Positions 49,051-59,167 are shown, counted from the stretch's first letter. The stretch is DNA of 64,000 nt from Vibrio gigantis (GCF_024347515.1 NZ_AP025492.1:2976001-3040000), one strand, 5' to 3'. Notes: a model not told the origin generated them from the letters alone. Made by a program: numbers and translations.

Positions 49051-49659
49051 CTAGTAATACCATTCAGGTCGAATAACAACCTCTGGCTTGTGCTGTGTAG
49101 CCTGAAGCAAAGCATTAACTTCATCAGCAATAGCTTCCGTCTTAACACCAATTTGGTGAATTGTGGTCCATTGCACTGATTCAAAAGCTAAAAACTCAGC
49201 TTGTTTTTCTTCTTTAAAATCTTGCCAGTACTTCTCATTAATAATCCGCTGAATATCTAGCTCACCTATCCGATCAAAATCATCAATCTGCTCAGCATAA
49301 TACAAGTCAGCATGGATGTCGGTGAAGAAACAGTGCTGATTACTCAAACGAATAGTATCTGTATCACTGATTAAGTGTAGCACTCGGTCTTGACCACCTT
49401 GAAAATCAGGGTGCCCCTTATAGATAACAAACAGCATGACAGAACGAGGACAGAAGTTGAAAGGCACATACTGGCCGATAGCTCCGCCAGCAGCCACATT
49501 TACAGGGCGAACAAGACGGCGCTGTTTAATATGGCTATAACCTATATTCTGATTCACTAACCCTAGTTCAATACGCTTATCATCAGACCAGAGACATTCT
49601 TGCTCTAAGATACTCCCTAAATTATCAATATGCGTGATATGTGAAACTTTTACTGTCAT
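49051..49659 (-). CDS. darT: DarT toxin: DNA ADP-ribosyltransferase
   Basis: NAD-dependent toxin that ADP-ribosylates thymidine or guanosine in single-stranded DNA, blocking replication; DarTG pairs defend against phage. The 202-residue protein has the NAD-binding motif VPFNFCPRSVML (65-76), the N-terminal HITHIDNLGSIL block and QAEFLAF (153-159) with the catalytic glutamate at 155. All expected elements are present, so it should be active. Only a weak ribosome site is seen. It lies 70 bases downstream of hsdR, in the same direction, and is followed by darG. Confidence 0.92.
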   Translation of the reverse strand: MTVKVSHITHIDNLGSILEQECLWSDDKRIELGLVNQNIGYSHIKQRRLVRPVNVAAGGAIGQYVPFNFCPRSVMLFVIYKGHPDFQGGQDRVLHLISDTDTIRLSNQHCFFTDIHADLYYAEQIDDFDRIGELDIQRIINEKYWQDFKEEKQAEFLAFESVQWTTIHQIGVKTEAIADEVNALLQATQHKPEVVIRPEWYY

Positions 49660-49729
49660 ATTTTTTGCTCAATTCGTTTCTATACTAACTACACTCGTAA
49701 ACGTAAATGGAGGTCATTTAACCTACTCA

Positions 49730-52700
49730 TTAGTGTGCTGTATTTCCCCATTTTTCAGCTAACTTCTTATTCATTTTAAAATCAATGACGTTTGGCGAAG
49801 TTTCAATTGCAGACTTTTCAGCATTGCGCTCTTTTTGTTCTTCATGCTTAGCTTTTAGTTTGCTGAATGCCATTTTGGGCAATACAACAAAGCTGGCAAA
49901 CAGAACACTTTTTGCACCATCGTATATAATATTTTCGATAAATGGCTTATAGCTTTCATCTCCAGCATATTGAACAGCAATAGCAATAAACTCATCAACT
50001 ACGCTCCCCTCTCTTGCCTCTTTGAGAGCCCAAACAATGCCACTCTGACCCTCTTGATAAAGGGGAAGGTCAAGATCTTTTGTCACCTGTTCGAGTTCTA
50101 AAAGTGCAGTAAGCGTCGTATCTAAAATATGAGAGGACACCACCCCAAGTTGCTTTAGCTCACTGTAGCAGCCTGTTGATAATAACGAAGCGGGATTGTC
50201 TTCATACAAGGTATCTGCTTTAAAGGTAACTGAACCCAACTCAACAGCGTTTTTAAGCTCTAGAACTTGGTCTGCTCGATAGAGCTTAATATCACCAAAA
50301 ACAAGTGGCTTAGGTGAAACCTTTTGACTCTCTTCGTGAGTATCTATTCGACTATCTTCCAGAAAATCTTCCGCTTGCCCAAAGATAAACTCTTGAAGGT
50401 ACTTATCAATGCGCATGTTCAGTTTGAACGGAGGGATCGCCGAGCCTTCAAGACGCTCAAAGAAGACTTTTGCTTTAGTTCTATCGACCGTTGATTTCAG
50501 TGTATCAAAGCGACCAAAACGGTTAATGCTCTGCTCATTCACATCCCCGCCCATCAACTGGAGAAGTAAATCCCTATCTAAACCAAGAGCCTCAACAATA
50601 GCGGCTATTCGTAACTGTTCCTTTTGATTCTGATAGTCGTTGATGTAGTCTCTAAAAGTATGACCTTCAATTAACTGTGCATCTCCACGCTGCAAATCGT
50701 GCAGAAAGAGCTTGGCATACTTTTGTTCGCTTTGGCTCAGTGACGCAAATGACTTATGTAACTCATTGAGTGTAGTTTCAACGCTAGTAGAGTCTTGGTG
50801 CTGATTAAGCTCTTTTAGATATTTATCAAAGCGACTATTCATGTAGTCAGCGTCGATTTTACCCGTGTCTATTTCAGTTAGATAACCACTGATATCAAAA
50901 GGGACATCACCACCTGAACCTTCACCATTGCCGTCCCCTTTGCCAGCAAGCTCTTTATAACGCTGAACTAAACTCATGTAAGTGAGTTCATCGATAGCCA
51001 GAGTGACCTCGCGCTCAACACCGCTCTCGCCTTCTAATGAGTCAGTATAGGTAGACTGCTCCCAATTCAGACCTTGTACTTTGGCAGCTTCTAGGTGCTT
51101 GTTAAAGGTATTAAATAATTCGGTAAACTTAGCGCAGAGCTCTACATCGTCTGGCAGTGTTTCAAAATTTTCAATACCAGCACTTTCAAACAACTCAGAG
51201 ATATCCGCTGACACCCCATTCATAAGTTCAATGTTACTTGCCAACCTATCAACAAACAGCCCAATAGGTTTGTCGCCGGAGTAGAGTTTGACAGCATCAT
51301 TAATGTGCTGCTCCATGGTATGTGGATAGCGATAATAACGAACAATGCCATGAGGTTTATCGGGACCAAACAAACGATTAGTGCGTGAGAAAGCCTGAAT
51401 AATATTCTGATACTTAATCACTTTATCTAAGTACAAAGTATTCAACCACTTGGAATCAAAGCCAGTCAGCATTTGATCGACCACGATCAGTAAGTCCAGC
51501 TGCTTTGAAGGCTCTTTGTGAATATTCTTATATTGTTCTTTATGGGCAAGTCGAGCAGCAATATCTTTTTTAAAGGCCGAGTGACGGGCAAAATCAAACT
51601 CTAAGCCATAGCGGGCGTTATAATCAGCCATAATCTCTTCTAGACCATCACCTTTAAACGTAGGGCCACGGTCACCACTACCATCGTTCTCAATGTTAGG
51701 GTCAAATAGGGCCGATATTTTAAGCTCAGGTTTCTCGGCTTTTAAACGGCGATAATAATCAATCGCCTCAGCGATACTATTAGTGGCTAAAATAGCGTGA
51801 AATTTACTGCCTTGGCTCAGCACATCCCATTTATCCAAGATGTCAGCGATGACTTTTTCTTGGTGAGCATCCGTCAAATACTGGCTTTTAGGGACATAGT
51901 CTTCAATGCCTTTATGATATTTGCCTGCGGCGTCTTTATAACCCGCCATCGGTACATCATTCATAAAGTGATTAAATTTTTTCTTTTTGCCAGACTCTGC
52001 CATCGCATCAATAACCGAGTCGGCCTTAGCTTGCTGTAAAGCGATCTTTTCTCTTAGTTCGCCATCCTTGAAGGTTGGCATTTTGTAAGGGTCAAAACCC
52101 AACACGTTTCCATCACGAATACCATCAGCAATGCTATAGCGGTGCAACTCATTACCAAACACATCAGTGGTCGTATTACTATTAACTTGGTTTTCTTCAT
52201 GAATGGGCGTGCCTGTAAAACCAAAGAAGAGAGCTTTAGGAAAGGTTTTTTTCACCCTGACCAACATGCCTTCTTTATCTTCTTTTCCTGCGCTCATCGT
52301 TGAGCGGTGCGCCTCATCAATAATAAACACCAAGCGCTTAGCTCGAATTTTTTCAATATCAGCCGAGTTTGTTGCTACTCCCTCATCACCCACTTCTTCA
52401 AAGATATTACTCATTTTTTGAATGGAACTAACAATCAAAGTATCAGCAGGTTTAGTGCTCTTTAGTTTGGTCACCAGTACATGGGTATTCTCTGTGGCTT
52501 GTACCACTTCTCCATCACTGGCAAACCCTTGATATTCAATGAGAGACTGAGTACCAAGCTCTATGCGATCCATTAAGAAAATCACTTTATCGGCGTCTTT
52601 TGATTGAGCAATCAACTGCGCTGACTTAAAGCTGGTCATGGTTTTACCAGAGCCTGTGGTATGCCACACATAACCGCCTAATCGATCTTTGTTATTCGCA

Positions 52701-53581
52701 CTACCCAGTTGCTGCCAGTTGGTTTTGGCCACCTTGTCCGATATCGCATTAGCGGCGAAATACTGATAGCTGCGCATCACTTTCAGCACGCCATCAGTAT
52801 CATCGGCTACAGTATAAAAACCGATTAATTGGTGGGCCATGGGGATGGACAATAATGTTGAAGCGATGTCTTTCCAGTTGTTTATGGCTTCGTTATTCTT
52901 GGTTTCGTTATTAAAGTCACCCCAGTTAAATTGATAATCGGGGTTAAACTTGCCATCCATGCCCGGATTAGCAAAGTATTTTGCCTCATTAGGCTCCATG
53001 GCGACAAACACTTGAATGAGTGAAAATAGGCCACTAAAAATACCTTCTTTGGAATACTTTTCGATTTGGTTAACCGCTTGGCTTACTGGCACACCACTGC
53101 GTTTAAGTTCCACATGAATGACAGGCATACCGTTAATCAATAGCAGCACATCACCACGGCGGTCATTACGCAGCGGGCTACCACGTTCAAATTTAGGCTG
53201 TTGCACAATTTGGTAACGGCTTTGGCCTGCGGCAATCTCTTGGCGGTCATAGATTTTTAGGCTGACTTCTTTGCCAAGATGCAAACTATCAGCGGGGTTA
53301 TCGCGTTTAATGGCCACGGTTTTACCGTTGATTAAGCCATTGAGCTTAAGCGGGGTCTTCAGCTCTTTTATCTGCTCAATAATCTGCTGCATTTCCGTTG
53401 CCGTCAGTGGCACGTCGTTTAATCTGTCTTGCTGGCGATTGTTCTCAAATAAAATGTTCGCCCAGTTTTGCAGTAAATCCGCTTCGGTTTTGTTTTTAAG
53501 TATATCGCTTTCCCAGCCCTTGTGGGTAAGCACCTCGATAAAGGCCTGCTCAAATTGTGCTTCGGTTTTAAACGTCGTCAT
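49730..53581 (-). CDS. hsdR: Type I restriction endonuclease subunit HsdR
   Basis: Motor and nuclease subunit that translocates DNA and cuts at a distance from unmethylated sites. The 1283-residue protein has the nuclease motif near 144-160 (GDVLLLI, then HVELK with Asp144, Glu158 and Lys160), Walker A HTTGSGKT at 307-314, the DEAH box at 422-425 and helicase motif regions further on (GFTGTPI). It is longer than EcoR124 HsdR (about 1040) because of a C-terminal extension. It begins 14 bases before hsdS ends. Confidence 0.97.
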   Translation of the reverse strand: MTTFKTEAQFEQAFIEVLTHKGWESDILKNKTEADLLQNWANILFENNRQQDRLNDVPLTATEMQQIIEQIKELKTPLKLNGLINGKTVAIKRDNPADSLHLGKEVSLKIYDRQEIAAGQSRYQIVQQPKFERGSPLRNDRRGDVLLLINGMPVIHVELKRSGVPVSQAVNQIEKYSKEGIFSGLFSLIQVFVAMEPNEAKYFANPGMDGKFNPDYQFNWGDFNNETKNNEAINNWKDIASTLLSIPMAHQLIGFYTVADDTDGVLKVMRSYQYFAANAISDKVAKTNWQQLGSANNKDRLGGYVWHTTGSGKTMTSFKSAQLIAQSKDADKVIFLMDRIELGTQSLIEYQGFASDGEVVQATENTHVLVTKLKSTKPADTLIVSSIQKMSNIFEEVGDEGVATNSADIEKIRAKRLVFIIDEAHRSTMSAGKEDKEGMLVRVKKTFPKALFFGFTGTPIHEENQVNSNTTTDVFGNELHRYSIADGIRDGNVLGFDPYKMPTFKDGELREKIALQQAKADSVIDAMAESGKKKKFNHFMNDVPMAGYKDAAGKYHKGIEDYVPKSQYLTDAHQEKVIADILDKWDVLSQGSKFHAILATNSIAEAIDYYRRLKAEKPELKISALFDPNIENDGSGDRGPTFKGDGLEEIMADYNARYGLEFDFARHSAFKKDIAARLAHKEQYKNIHKEPSKQLDLLIVVDQMLTGFDSKWLNTLYLDKVIKYQNIIQAFSRTNRLFGPDKPHGIVRYYRYPHTMEQHINDAVKLYSGDKPIGLFVDRLASNIELMNGVSADISELFESAGIENFETLPDDVELCAKFTELFNTFNKHLEAAKVQGLNWEQSTYTDSLEGESGVEREVTLAIDELTYMSLVQRYKELAGKGDGNGEGSGGDVPFDISGYLTEIDTGKIDADYMNSRFDKYLKELNQHQDSTSVETTLNELHKSFASLSQSEQKYAKLFLHDLQRGDAQLIEGHTFRDYINDYQNQKEQLRIAAIVEALGLDRDLLLQLMGGDVNEQSINRFGRFDTLKSTVDRTKAKVFFERLEGSAIPPFKLNMRIDKYLQEFIFGQAEDFLEDSRIDTHEESQKVSPKPLVFGDIKLYRADQVLELKNAVELGSVTFKADTLYEDNPASLLSTGCYSELKQLGVVSSHILDTTLTALLELEQVTKDLDLPLYQEGQSGIVWALKEAREGSVVDEFIAIAVQYAGDESYKPFIENIIYDGAKSVLFASFVVLPKMAFSKLKAKHEEQKERNAEKSAIETSPNVIDFKMNKKLAEKWGNTAH

Positions 53582-53595
53582 GGTGGTGCTCCCTG

Positions 53596-54828
53596 CTAAA
53601 CAAACATTTTGCTCAAGCAGGCCTGCTTGATGTTATTGAGTTTATTGATTTGTTGCTGGTGTTGATTGATTAGCGTATCGAGTTTTTGGAAATAATTGCC
53701 GATGGCGGTTTGTTCTTCCCTTTCAGGGACGCATATTAATAAACTGCGAACATTACTTAATGAAATAAATTTCTGTGTTCCACCACTAGCAAAATCATCC
53801 AACTGCTGAGTTGTAATTGGCGACTGCAAAAAATAATAGCTGTATAAAAAATCCATTTCGTTTTTATCTTTGATTAAAGCCACATTCTTTATTGCGAAAT
53901 CTGGAGTCTGTCTAATTAAAGCAATATTACCTATAGTGCCAATCATCCCTATTAAAATGTCATTAACATCAACTTTAGAACGCTTATTTATTTCATCGAA
54001 ATCGATTTTAGAAATGTATTGAACATCGTCATAATTGATGTACCCATTTTTAACATTTTTTGATGTAACCAAGGGAAATCCGTTTTGTTGGTACTTCGGT
54101 GATGCATGAGTACCATCCCTCACGTCGCAAATATCTTCTAAAACTTTCTCCTCCCACTCCCCACTAAACCCTTTAAAGCGGATTTCTGGGAGGGTTTCGC
54201 CTTGTTTGGGGAACATCTTTTCCAGCATGGCCTTTTTAATATTGCTGAGCTTGTCATGCTTTTGTTGGTGTTGGTTGATTAGGCTGTCGAGCTTTTGGAA
54301 GGTGTTGCCGATGGCGGTTTGTTCTTTAATTGAAGGATAAAGAAAAGGGAAATCAAGCACATCACTTTTTGTTATATTAGGGTCTTTCCTACTACTAGCC
54401 GCTAAATCCTTCCAAGCATCTACATTTAGATTTAGATATGTTAAGAGATAATACGGTACTACTTTATCATTGGGATAAATTGCAGATAATGCTTGATTAC
54501 AAGTAGCTTCTTTTTCCAATAGTCCTGTCCGTCCTATTTGATTAAAACCACCATACATCGCAACAAAAACAGTTCCTTTAGGTAAAATTTTTACAGATGT
54601 TTCTACGAGTGCTATTTGAGAAATCTTTTCTTCCGTTTTTAAAATTACACCATTATTTAAATCGGTAGTTTTTACCCATGACATATCGGCATTTTCAAAA
54701 TAACGAGCATCGCTTCGTAGTGGTGTAGCTCCAGATGTAACTTGAAATATATCTCCAATATTTTTATTCGCCCACTCCCCACTAAAACCATTAAATCGAA
54801 TCTCAGGCACATTCTTTTCCACACTCAT
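53596..54828 (-). CDS. hsdS: Type I restriction specificity subunit HsdS
   Basis: Recognises a bipartite DNA target for both methylation and restriction. The 410-residue protein has two target-recognition domains, each preceded by a similar start (PEIRFNGFSGEW and PEIRFKGFSGEW) and followed by a coiled coil (EQTAIGNTFQKLDSLINQHQQ and EQTAIGNYFQKLDTLINQHQQ). The two halves differ in sequence, as needed for an asymmetric site, while the conserved parts are repeated in DNA. Start 54828 overlaps the hsdM end region by one spacer base. Confidence 0.96.
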   Translation of the reverse strand: MSVEKNVPEIRFNGFSGEWANKNIGDIFQVTSGATPLRSDARYFENADMSWVKTTDLNNGVILKTEEKISQIALVETSVKILPKGTVFVAMYGGFNQIGRTGLLEKEATCNQALSAIYPNDKVVPYYLLTYLNLNVDAWKDLAASSRKDPNITKSDVLDFPFLYPSIKEQTAIGNTFQKLDSLINQHQQKHDKLSNIKKAMLEKMFPKQGETLPEIRFKGFSGEWEEKVLEDICDVRDGTHASPKYQQNGFPLVTSKNVKNGYINYDDVQYISKIDFDEINKRSKVDVNDILIGMIGTIGNIALIRQTPDFAIKNVALIKDKNEMDFLYSYYFLQSPITTQQLDDFASGGTQKFISLSNVRSLLICVPEREEQTAIGNYFQKLDTLINQHQQQINKLNNIKQACLSKMFV

Positions 54829-54829
54829 C

Positions 54830-57421
54830 TTATGCGCCCTTCAATAAGTTAGTGAGTTCATTCAAGCCTTGCTGATCAAATTCATTGCCAGTCAATTCCC
54901 CCATCATTTGCGCCAGCGCTTGTTCGGTAGTTTTGATCTCATTCGCTACTTGCGAATAGGTCACCGCGTATTTATCGGCAAGGGCTTGCACTTGGCTGGT
55001 GAGCTGAGAAATAACGGCGCTTGGCATGGCGGCAAGTTCAAGACTTAGTGGCGCGATCCATTTTAGATGCAGCAATTCGTTCACTTGCTCGTCGGTTAAA
55101 CCCTCGATAGTGGCTTTAGTTTTTAAGTGCAGATCGCGTTGTGCGTCTTTAACCGCTTTTTTCAGGGCTTTTTCTTCATCAATGAGTTTATTGACCTTAA
55201 TGATTTTTGCTTCGTAGCTTTCTTTATCAAATTTAACTTTGCTGTCTTTTTGCTCTTTTAGGAAGGCTTTGGCCGCCTTGGCGACTTCGGCGTTGGCAAA
55301 GCCGTCTTTGCTTTCTTTTACGGTGTCTTGCTCTTTGTCTTCTTCGCTAAGCGACTCTAAAATTTCCTCAAGCGTGCTGGCGATTTCTGCAAGGCGGTTT
55401 TCTTGTTTTGCCAGAGCCGCTAGGTCATCGCTCAGGTAGGTTTGTTGTACTAAATCAAAGGGCATGATGTGGCCTTTCCAGCCGTCTTGTACTTCGGTGC
55501 CTTTGCCCTTAACCTTTTTAACCACAATATTGGAATCAACTAGTTTAGTAGCGGTAAAACCCTCTGTTTGCATCATTTCTAAATCGTTACTTATCACTTG
55601 CCATTGGTTATTTAAAAATTGGTAGGCTTGGTATTTGTCGATTAAGGCAATGGGTGCTAAGCGGGTAAATAACTCGGTGCTTAGTTCAGGCTCTTGCTGG
55701 TTGCGATTAACCGCTTGCCAGCCTTGAATAAGTATTGTGTTTAAATAGTCATCAAAACCAGCAAAAGCTTGGTTATAAGCGCTGATAAATTCGATGACTT
55801 GTGGGTGCTGAGTAATGGTTGCATTAACGTCTTGTTTGGCAATGGCTAATTCACTGTAGGCGGCAGACTTGGCCACAAACAGCGCATTATGCAATTGCGG
55901 GAATGCTTGCCAATAGTTATGTAGTTCTGCAATTTCGCTATTGGGGATGCCACCTAGCATAGTCGCGTGTAAATCCCAGCTTTGTGCGGCCGGTGACGAG
56001 TCTACATAACGCGGTATGTTTAGGTTGTAGCCGTTGTCGCGCAGGGTTTGCTTACTGACTAATTGCGAGAATTTTTCGATGCTGTCGCGGTTAATGACCG
56101 CATCAACAATGCGCTTGATGTCACTGGCTTGCAGTTTATTGTTTTTACCTTCTTTAACAAAGTGCTTGGAGGCATCCACAATTAATACGTCATTGTTTTC
56201 ACGCTTCTGCTTGAGCACCAAAATGACGGTAGGAATACCAGTACCAAAAAAGATATTGGACGGTAAGCCGATAATGGCATCAATGTGGTTTTGCTCAATT
56301 AATTGCTTGCGAATTTCCCCTTCTTCACCACCTCTAAAGAGTACGCCGTGGGGCAAGACAATGGTCATAATGCCATCGGGTTTTAGGTGATAAAGATCAT
56401 GCAGCAAAAAGGCAAAGTCTGCTTTGGTTTTGGGCGCTAAGCCAAAACGCGAGTAACGTGGGTCGCTGTCTTTAAAACTCGGGTCCCAGGCTTGTGAGTA
56501 AGGCGGGTTAGAGACGACTGCATCCACATACAGTGCATTGTATGTCCCTTGCGGATCGTTTTCATCAAAGTATGGCCAATCGTCTTCTAAGGTGTCACCG
56601 TTACGGGTTTTGATGTTGCTGGCTTTAATACCGCGCATGATGAGGTTCATACGGGTAAGGTTATAGGTGTTCGCTTTTAACTCTTGGGCATAATAGGTAA
56701 TGCTGTCTTTATTTTTAGCGTACTTTTCAACAGCCTCACCGATATTGATAAGGAGTGAGCCAGAGCCAGACGTTGGATCGTAAATCTCAATGGTGTCTTT
56801 ATTTTTTAGCTCATGAGCAATGATGTGCGACATGAGAACCGAGACCTCATGAGGCGTATAAAACTCTCCGGCTTTTTTACCTGCATTAGCCGCAAACTTT
56901 TCAATCAGGTACTCGTAGATGTAACCCAGAACGTCATAGCCTTGCTTAGAGTTCATTGGAATACTTTTAATTAAGTGCAGCAAGTCGCTGATAGCTTTAG
57001 TTCGCTTACCCGCACTTTCACCGAGTTTGCTTAACCCTGTTTCTAGGGTAGTAAAGATGCCTTCAAACAATTTTTTGTAAGTAGGGGAAATCAAACGGCT
57101 AAAAGCAGAAAGTGCATCACGTACGTTAGACTCATCAAAATCGGACGTTGGATCAACCCACGTTGAAAACAGATTTTCGTAAGCAATAAAATAGCCAAGG
57201 TTATCTTGAATGTATTTGACTGTTTCAGCGTCTTCTTCAGTTAGCGCTTTGATTTCATCGGGCGTCATTCCCTCTTTGGTGACAAACTGCACCTGTTGGT
57301 CGCTGAGGTACTTATAAAAGATGAAACCTAAGATGTAGTCTTTGTATTCGTTTGCTTCGATCTTTGAACGCATCTGGTTTGCTGATTCCCAGATTTTTGC
57401 CGCTAATTGTTGCTTATTCAT
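54830..57421 (-). CDS. hsdM: Type I DNA methyltransferase subunit HsdM, with long C-terminal extension
   Basis: Adenine-N6 methyltransferase subunit. SAM-binding motif I (DPTSGSGSL) is at 215-223 and catalytic NPPY at 305-308; the N-terminal MNKQQLAAKIWESANQMR is typical. At 863 residues it has roughly 300 more than EcoR124-type HsdM; residues from about 640 are charged, Lys/Glu-rich and probably helical (DEEKALKKAVKDAQRDLHLK). It starts with ATG 57421 and leads hsdM-hsdS-hsdR. Modification of the host genome is expected since all motifs are intact. Confidence 0.96.
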   Translation of the reverse strand: MNKQQLAAKIWESANQMRSKIEANEYKDYILGFIFYKYLSDQQVQFVTKEGMTPDEIKALTEEDAETVKYIQDNLGYFIAYENLFSTWVDPTSDFDESNVRDALSAFSRLISPTYKKLFEGIFTTLETGLSKLGESAGKRTKAISDLLHLIKSIPMNSKQGYDVLGYIYEYLIEKFAANAGKKAGEFYTPHEVSVLMSHIIAHELKNKDTIEIYDPTSGSGSLLINIGEAVEKYAKNKDSITYYAQELKANTYNLTRMNLIMRGIKASNIKTRNGDTLEDDWPYFDENDPQGTYNALYVDAVVSNPPYSQAWDPSFKDSDPRYSRFGLAPKTKADFAFLLHDLYHLKPDGIMTIVLPHGVLFRGGEEGEIRKQLIEQNHIDAIIGLPSNIFFGTGIPTVILVLKQKRENNDVLIVDASKHFVKEGKNNKLQASDIKRIVDAVINRDSIEKFSQLVSKQTLRDNGYNLNIPRYVDSSPAAQSWDLHATMLGGIPNSEIAELHNYWQAFPQLHNALFVAKSAAYSELAIAKQDVNATITQHPQVIEFISAYNQAFAGFDDYLNTILIQGWQAVNRNQQEPELSTELFTRLAPIALIDKYQAYQFLNNQWQVISNDLEMMQTEGFTATKLVDSNIVVKKVKGKGTEVQDGWKGHIMPFDLVQQTYLSDDLAALAKQENRLAEIASTLEEILESLSEEDKEQDTVKESKDGFANAEVAKAAKAFLKEQKDSKVKFDKESYEAKIIKVNKLIDEEKALKKAVKDAQRDLHLKTKATIEGLTDEQVNELLHLKWIAPLSLELAAMPSAVISQLTSQVQALADKYAVTYSQVANEIKTTEQALAQMMGELTGNEFDQQGLNELTNLLKGA

Positions 57422-57926
57422 ATTCTACTCAATTCATTTCAACTATTGACCGACATCGTGCAAACCGTCGGCACATGTTCGTAATATTGTGTTCAGGGAC
57501 TCAGTTCAGCTGAGTTTCTTGCTTTTGTATCCAAGCATGGAGAACGTCACTCTTAAACGCCAAAAACCACCGACGTTAAAGCCTATGGGAACCTATTTTC
57601 AAAGGCAAACCTCTACGTGTTTTTCTAAGCTGGCTTTAACTATGTCGCTGATTTTTTAACCGCGACTATTTCAGCAACCACCGAGTTGTACTCTCGCTAG
57701 TTCTATATCCATTTTGAAACACGGAGAATACGGGAGAATTGAAGAATCAACAATGCGCAAAACCAAACTTTCAGCACTCCGGTTTCATATGTGCATTTTT
57801 GTTTTAGCCGAAATGACTCACCATTCAACATCACGCCCTTCTCCCCTGTAATCCATTCGAATCCAAATCTTTTCAAATATATTTCATTACTATGCATAAC
57901 CCCATTAGTCAAAAAAGAAGCCAATT
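57422..57926. promoter_or_regulatory. Upstream region of hsdM
   Basis: About 500 bases. It must contain the leftward hsd promoter and possibly the rightward promoter of the next genes. A 73-codon leftward frame (57703-57924) has no recognisable features and is not called. No terminator or repeat is obvious. Confidence 0.5.
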
Positions 57927-58314
57927 ATGCATAGAAATTCCTTACCCACGATTGCATTCAATAAGACAGCTTTGCCTATATCTCTGGCTCTTCTGGATAC
58001 ATTAAACAACGCTCTAAACAAATACGCAGATCTCGCAGAGGGTCATCACATCATCCAATTCAGCAACAAGCACTACTCCGCTGAACATGGAGGCTATCAC
58101 CCTGTTGAGATTGCATTGGCTAAATACATTAACAGCCTCTATTCAATCCTTTGCATCACTGACTTTAGCTTCAATGGATACCCTTACTCGATACTCCGGT
58201 TTAAAGAGTATCAACGCACCCAACACCGACAAGCTATACACACTATGGGAATCCAAATTCATCGCTAACTTAACCAAGGGAGCCTACAACCCAATCGAAC
58301 TGCGTAGCCGCTAA
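57927..58314 (+). pseudogene. Degenerate DUF2787-family gene
   Basis: Relic of a DUF2787 protein. The first frame (57927-58268) begins MHRNSLPTIAFNKTALPIS and contains the family motif GGYHPVEIALAKYINSLYSI and ITDFSFNG, matching GGFHPVEM and ITDFAYMG of the intact relative at 63584. After about 58190 the family C terminus appears in the +1 frame as NAPNTDKLYTLWESKFIANL (compare NREAIELYKLWESNFLAYV). The roughly ten-residue middle segment is also lost, so a deletion with net frameshift is inferred. The biochemical role of DUF2787 is unknown. Confidence 0.8.
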
Positions 58315-58405
58315 TACCTGAGCACAATTAATAACCACTCTCTCCCCTCGCTTCTAGCTATCACCATGATTTTACTACCGTACTCTTTCACAGGAGAAAC
58401 CCTTT

Positions 58406-59102
58406 ATGTCCTATGACATTGTCTATGAACAACTGGCACTGCGTGTACCAGAAGAAGACGTTGTTCAGCAAGCCTATACCTTCTTCAAAGAACGCCTCAA
58501 CCACACCGCCCCCCAAAGCACCAGCGAACTTAAACAAGCCCTCTATGAGCGTTACGGACTAACGCTACGAGCTGAAGATCTATTCATGCTCCACATGCTC
58601 ATTGGCTCTAGCAATCTCGTTGACACGGAAACAAACAAACAAACGAGCACGTAGCTGGCAGTTTTGTGGTGTAAACACCTTCAACCACCTACTCGTGAAA
58701 TACGGTTGTGACGGGTCAGCAGCCGCTGAATCAGGAGATGTCAAACTCAATGGTCGAGACACCAAAGCAGAAGGTTGGATACGAGCCTTACGTAACACTC
58801 TGAACCTCGCTAAAGACTATGGCGTGATGCCGTATTGCCGCTCTCTAGAGGTATGGCTTAAAGCACCATTAGACACCTCGAAACAAACCCAACTAGATGA
58901 GTTCAAAACGCAGCTAAGTGATTTAGAGGCAACTTGGAAAGAACGGCAACGATTTGATGACGATGGCTTTGATGTCGCAATAAAACCCAAGTCTGCTTTT
59001 GAGATGTGGCTATTTCAGCAGCTCATCAATGGTTACCAAGGCAAGTGCTGGATAAATGGCTCAGAGCCGCCCTATCACGCTGTAAAGAAGCATTCTATCT
59101 AA
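58406..59102 (+). pseudogene. Gene of unknown function split by a frameshift at an (AAAC)4 repeat
   Basis: Two overlapping frames read as one protein. The first (58406-58654, 82 codons) starts MSYDIVYEQLALRVPEEDVV and ends at the tract; the second continues as RARSWQFCGVNTFNHLLVKYGCDG and runs to 59102. The (AAAC)4 tract at 58629-58644 adds 1 mod 3; with three units the frame would be continuous, giving about 231 residues with no known domain. It has a good start (AGGAGAAACCCTTT before ATG). It could be dead or switchable. A terminator-like hairpin follows. Confidence 0.75.
58629..58644. repeat. (AAAC)4 tetranucleotide tract
   Basis: Four perfect copies at the exact point where the frame of the surrounding gene shifts. 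Loss of one unit would restore the frame. Confidence 0.95.
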
Positions 59103-59167
59103 TACACCTTAAGCACCATTACCCACCAGCTTAACGACCCTAAAAACACGTACACCCACCACTCTAG

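Noticed and set aside
57703..57924. 73-codon leftward ORF upstream of hsdM
   Set aside because: No motif, weak start and overlap with the presumptive hsd promoter region; composition looks non-coding.
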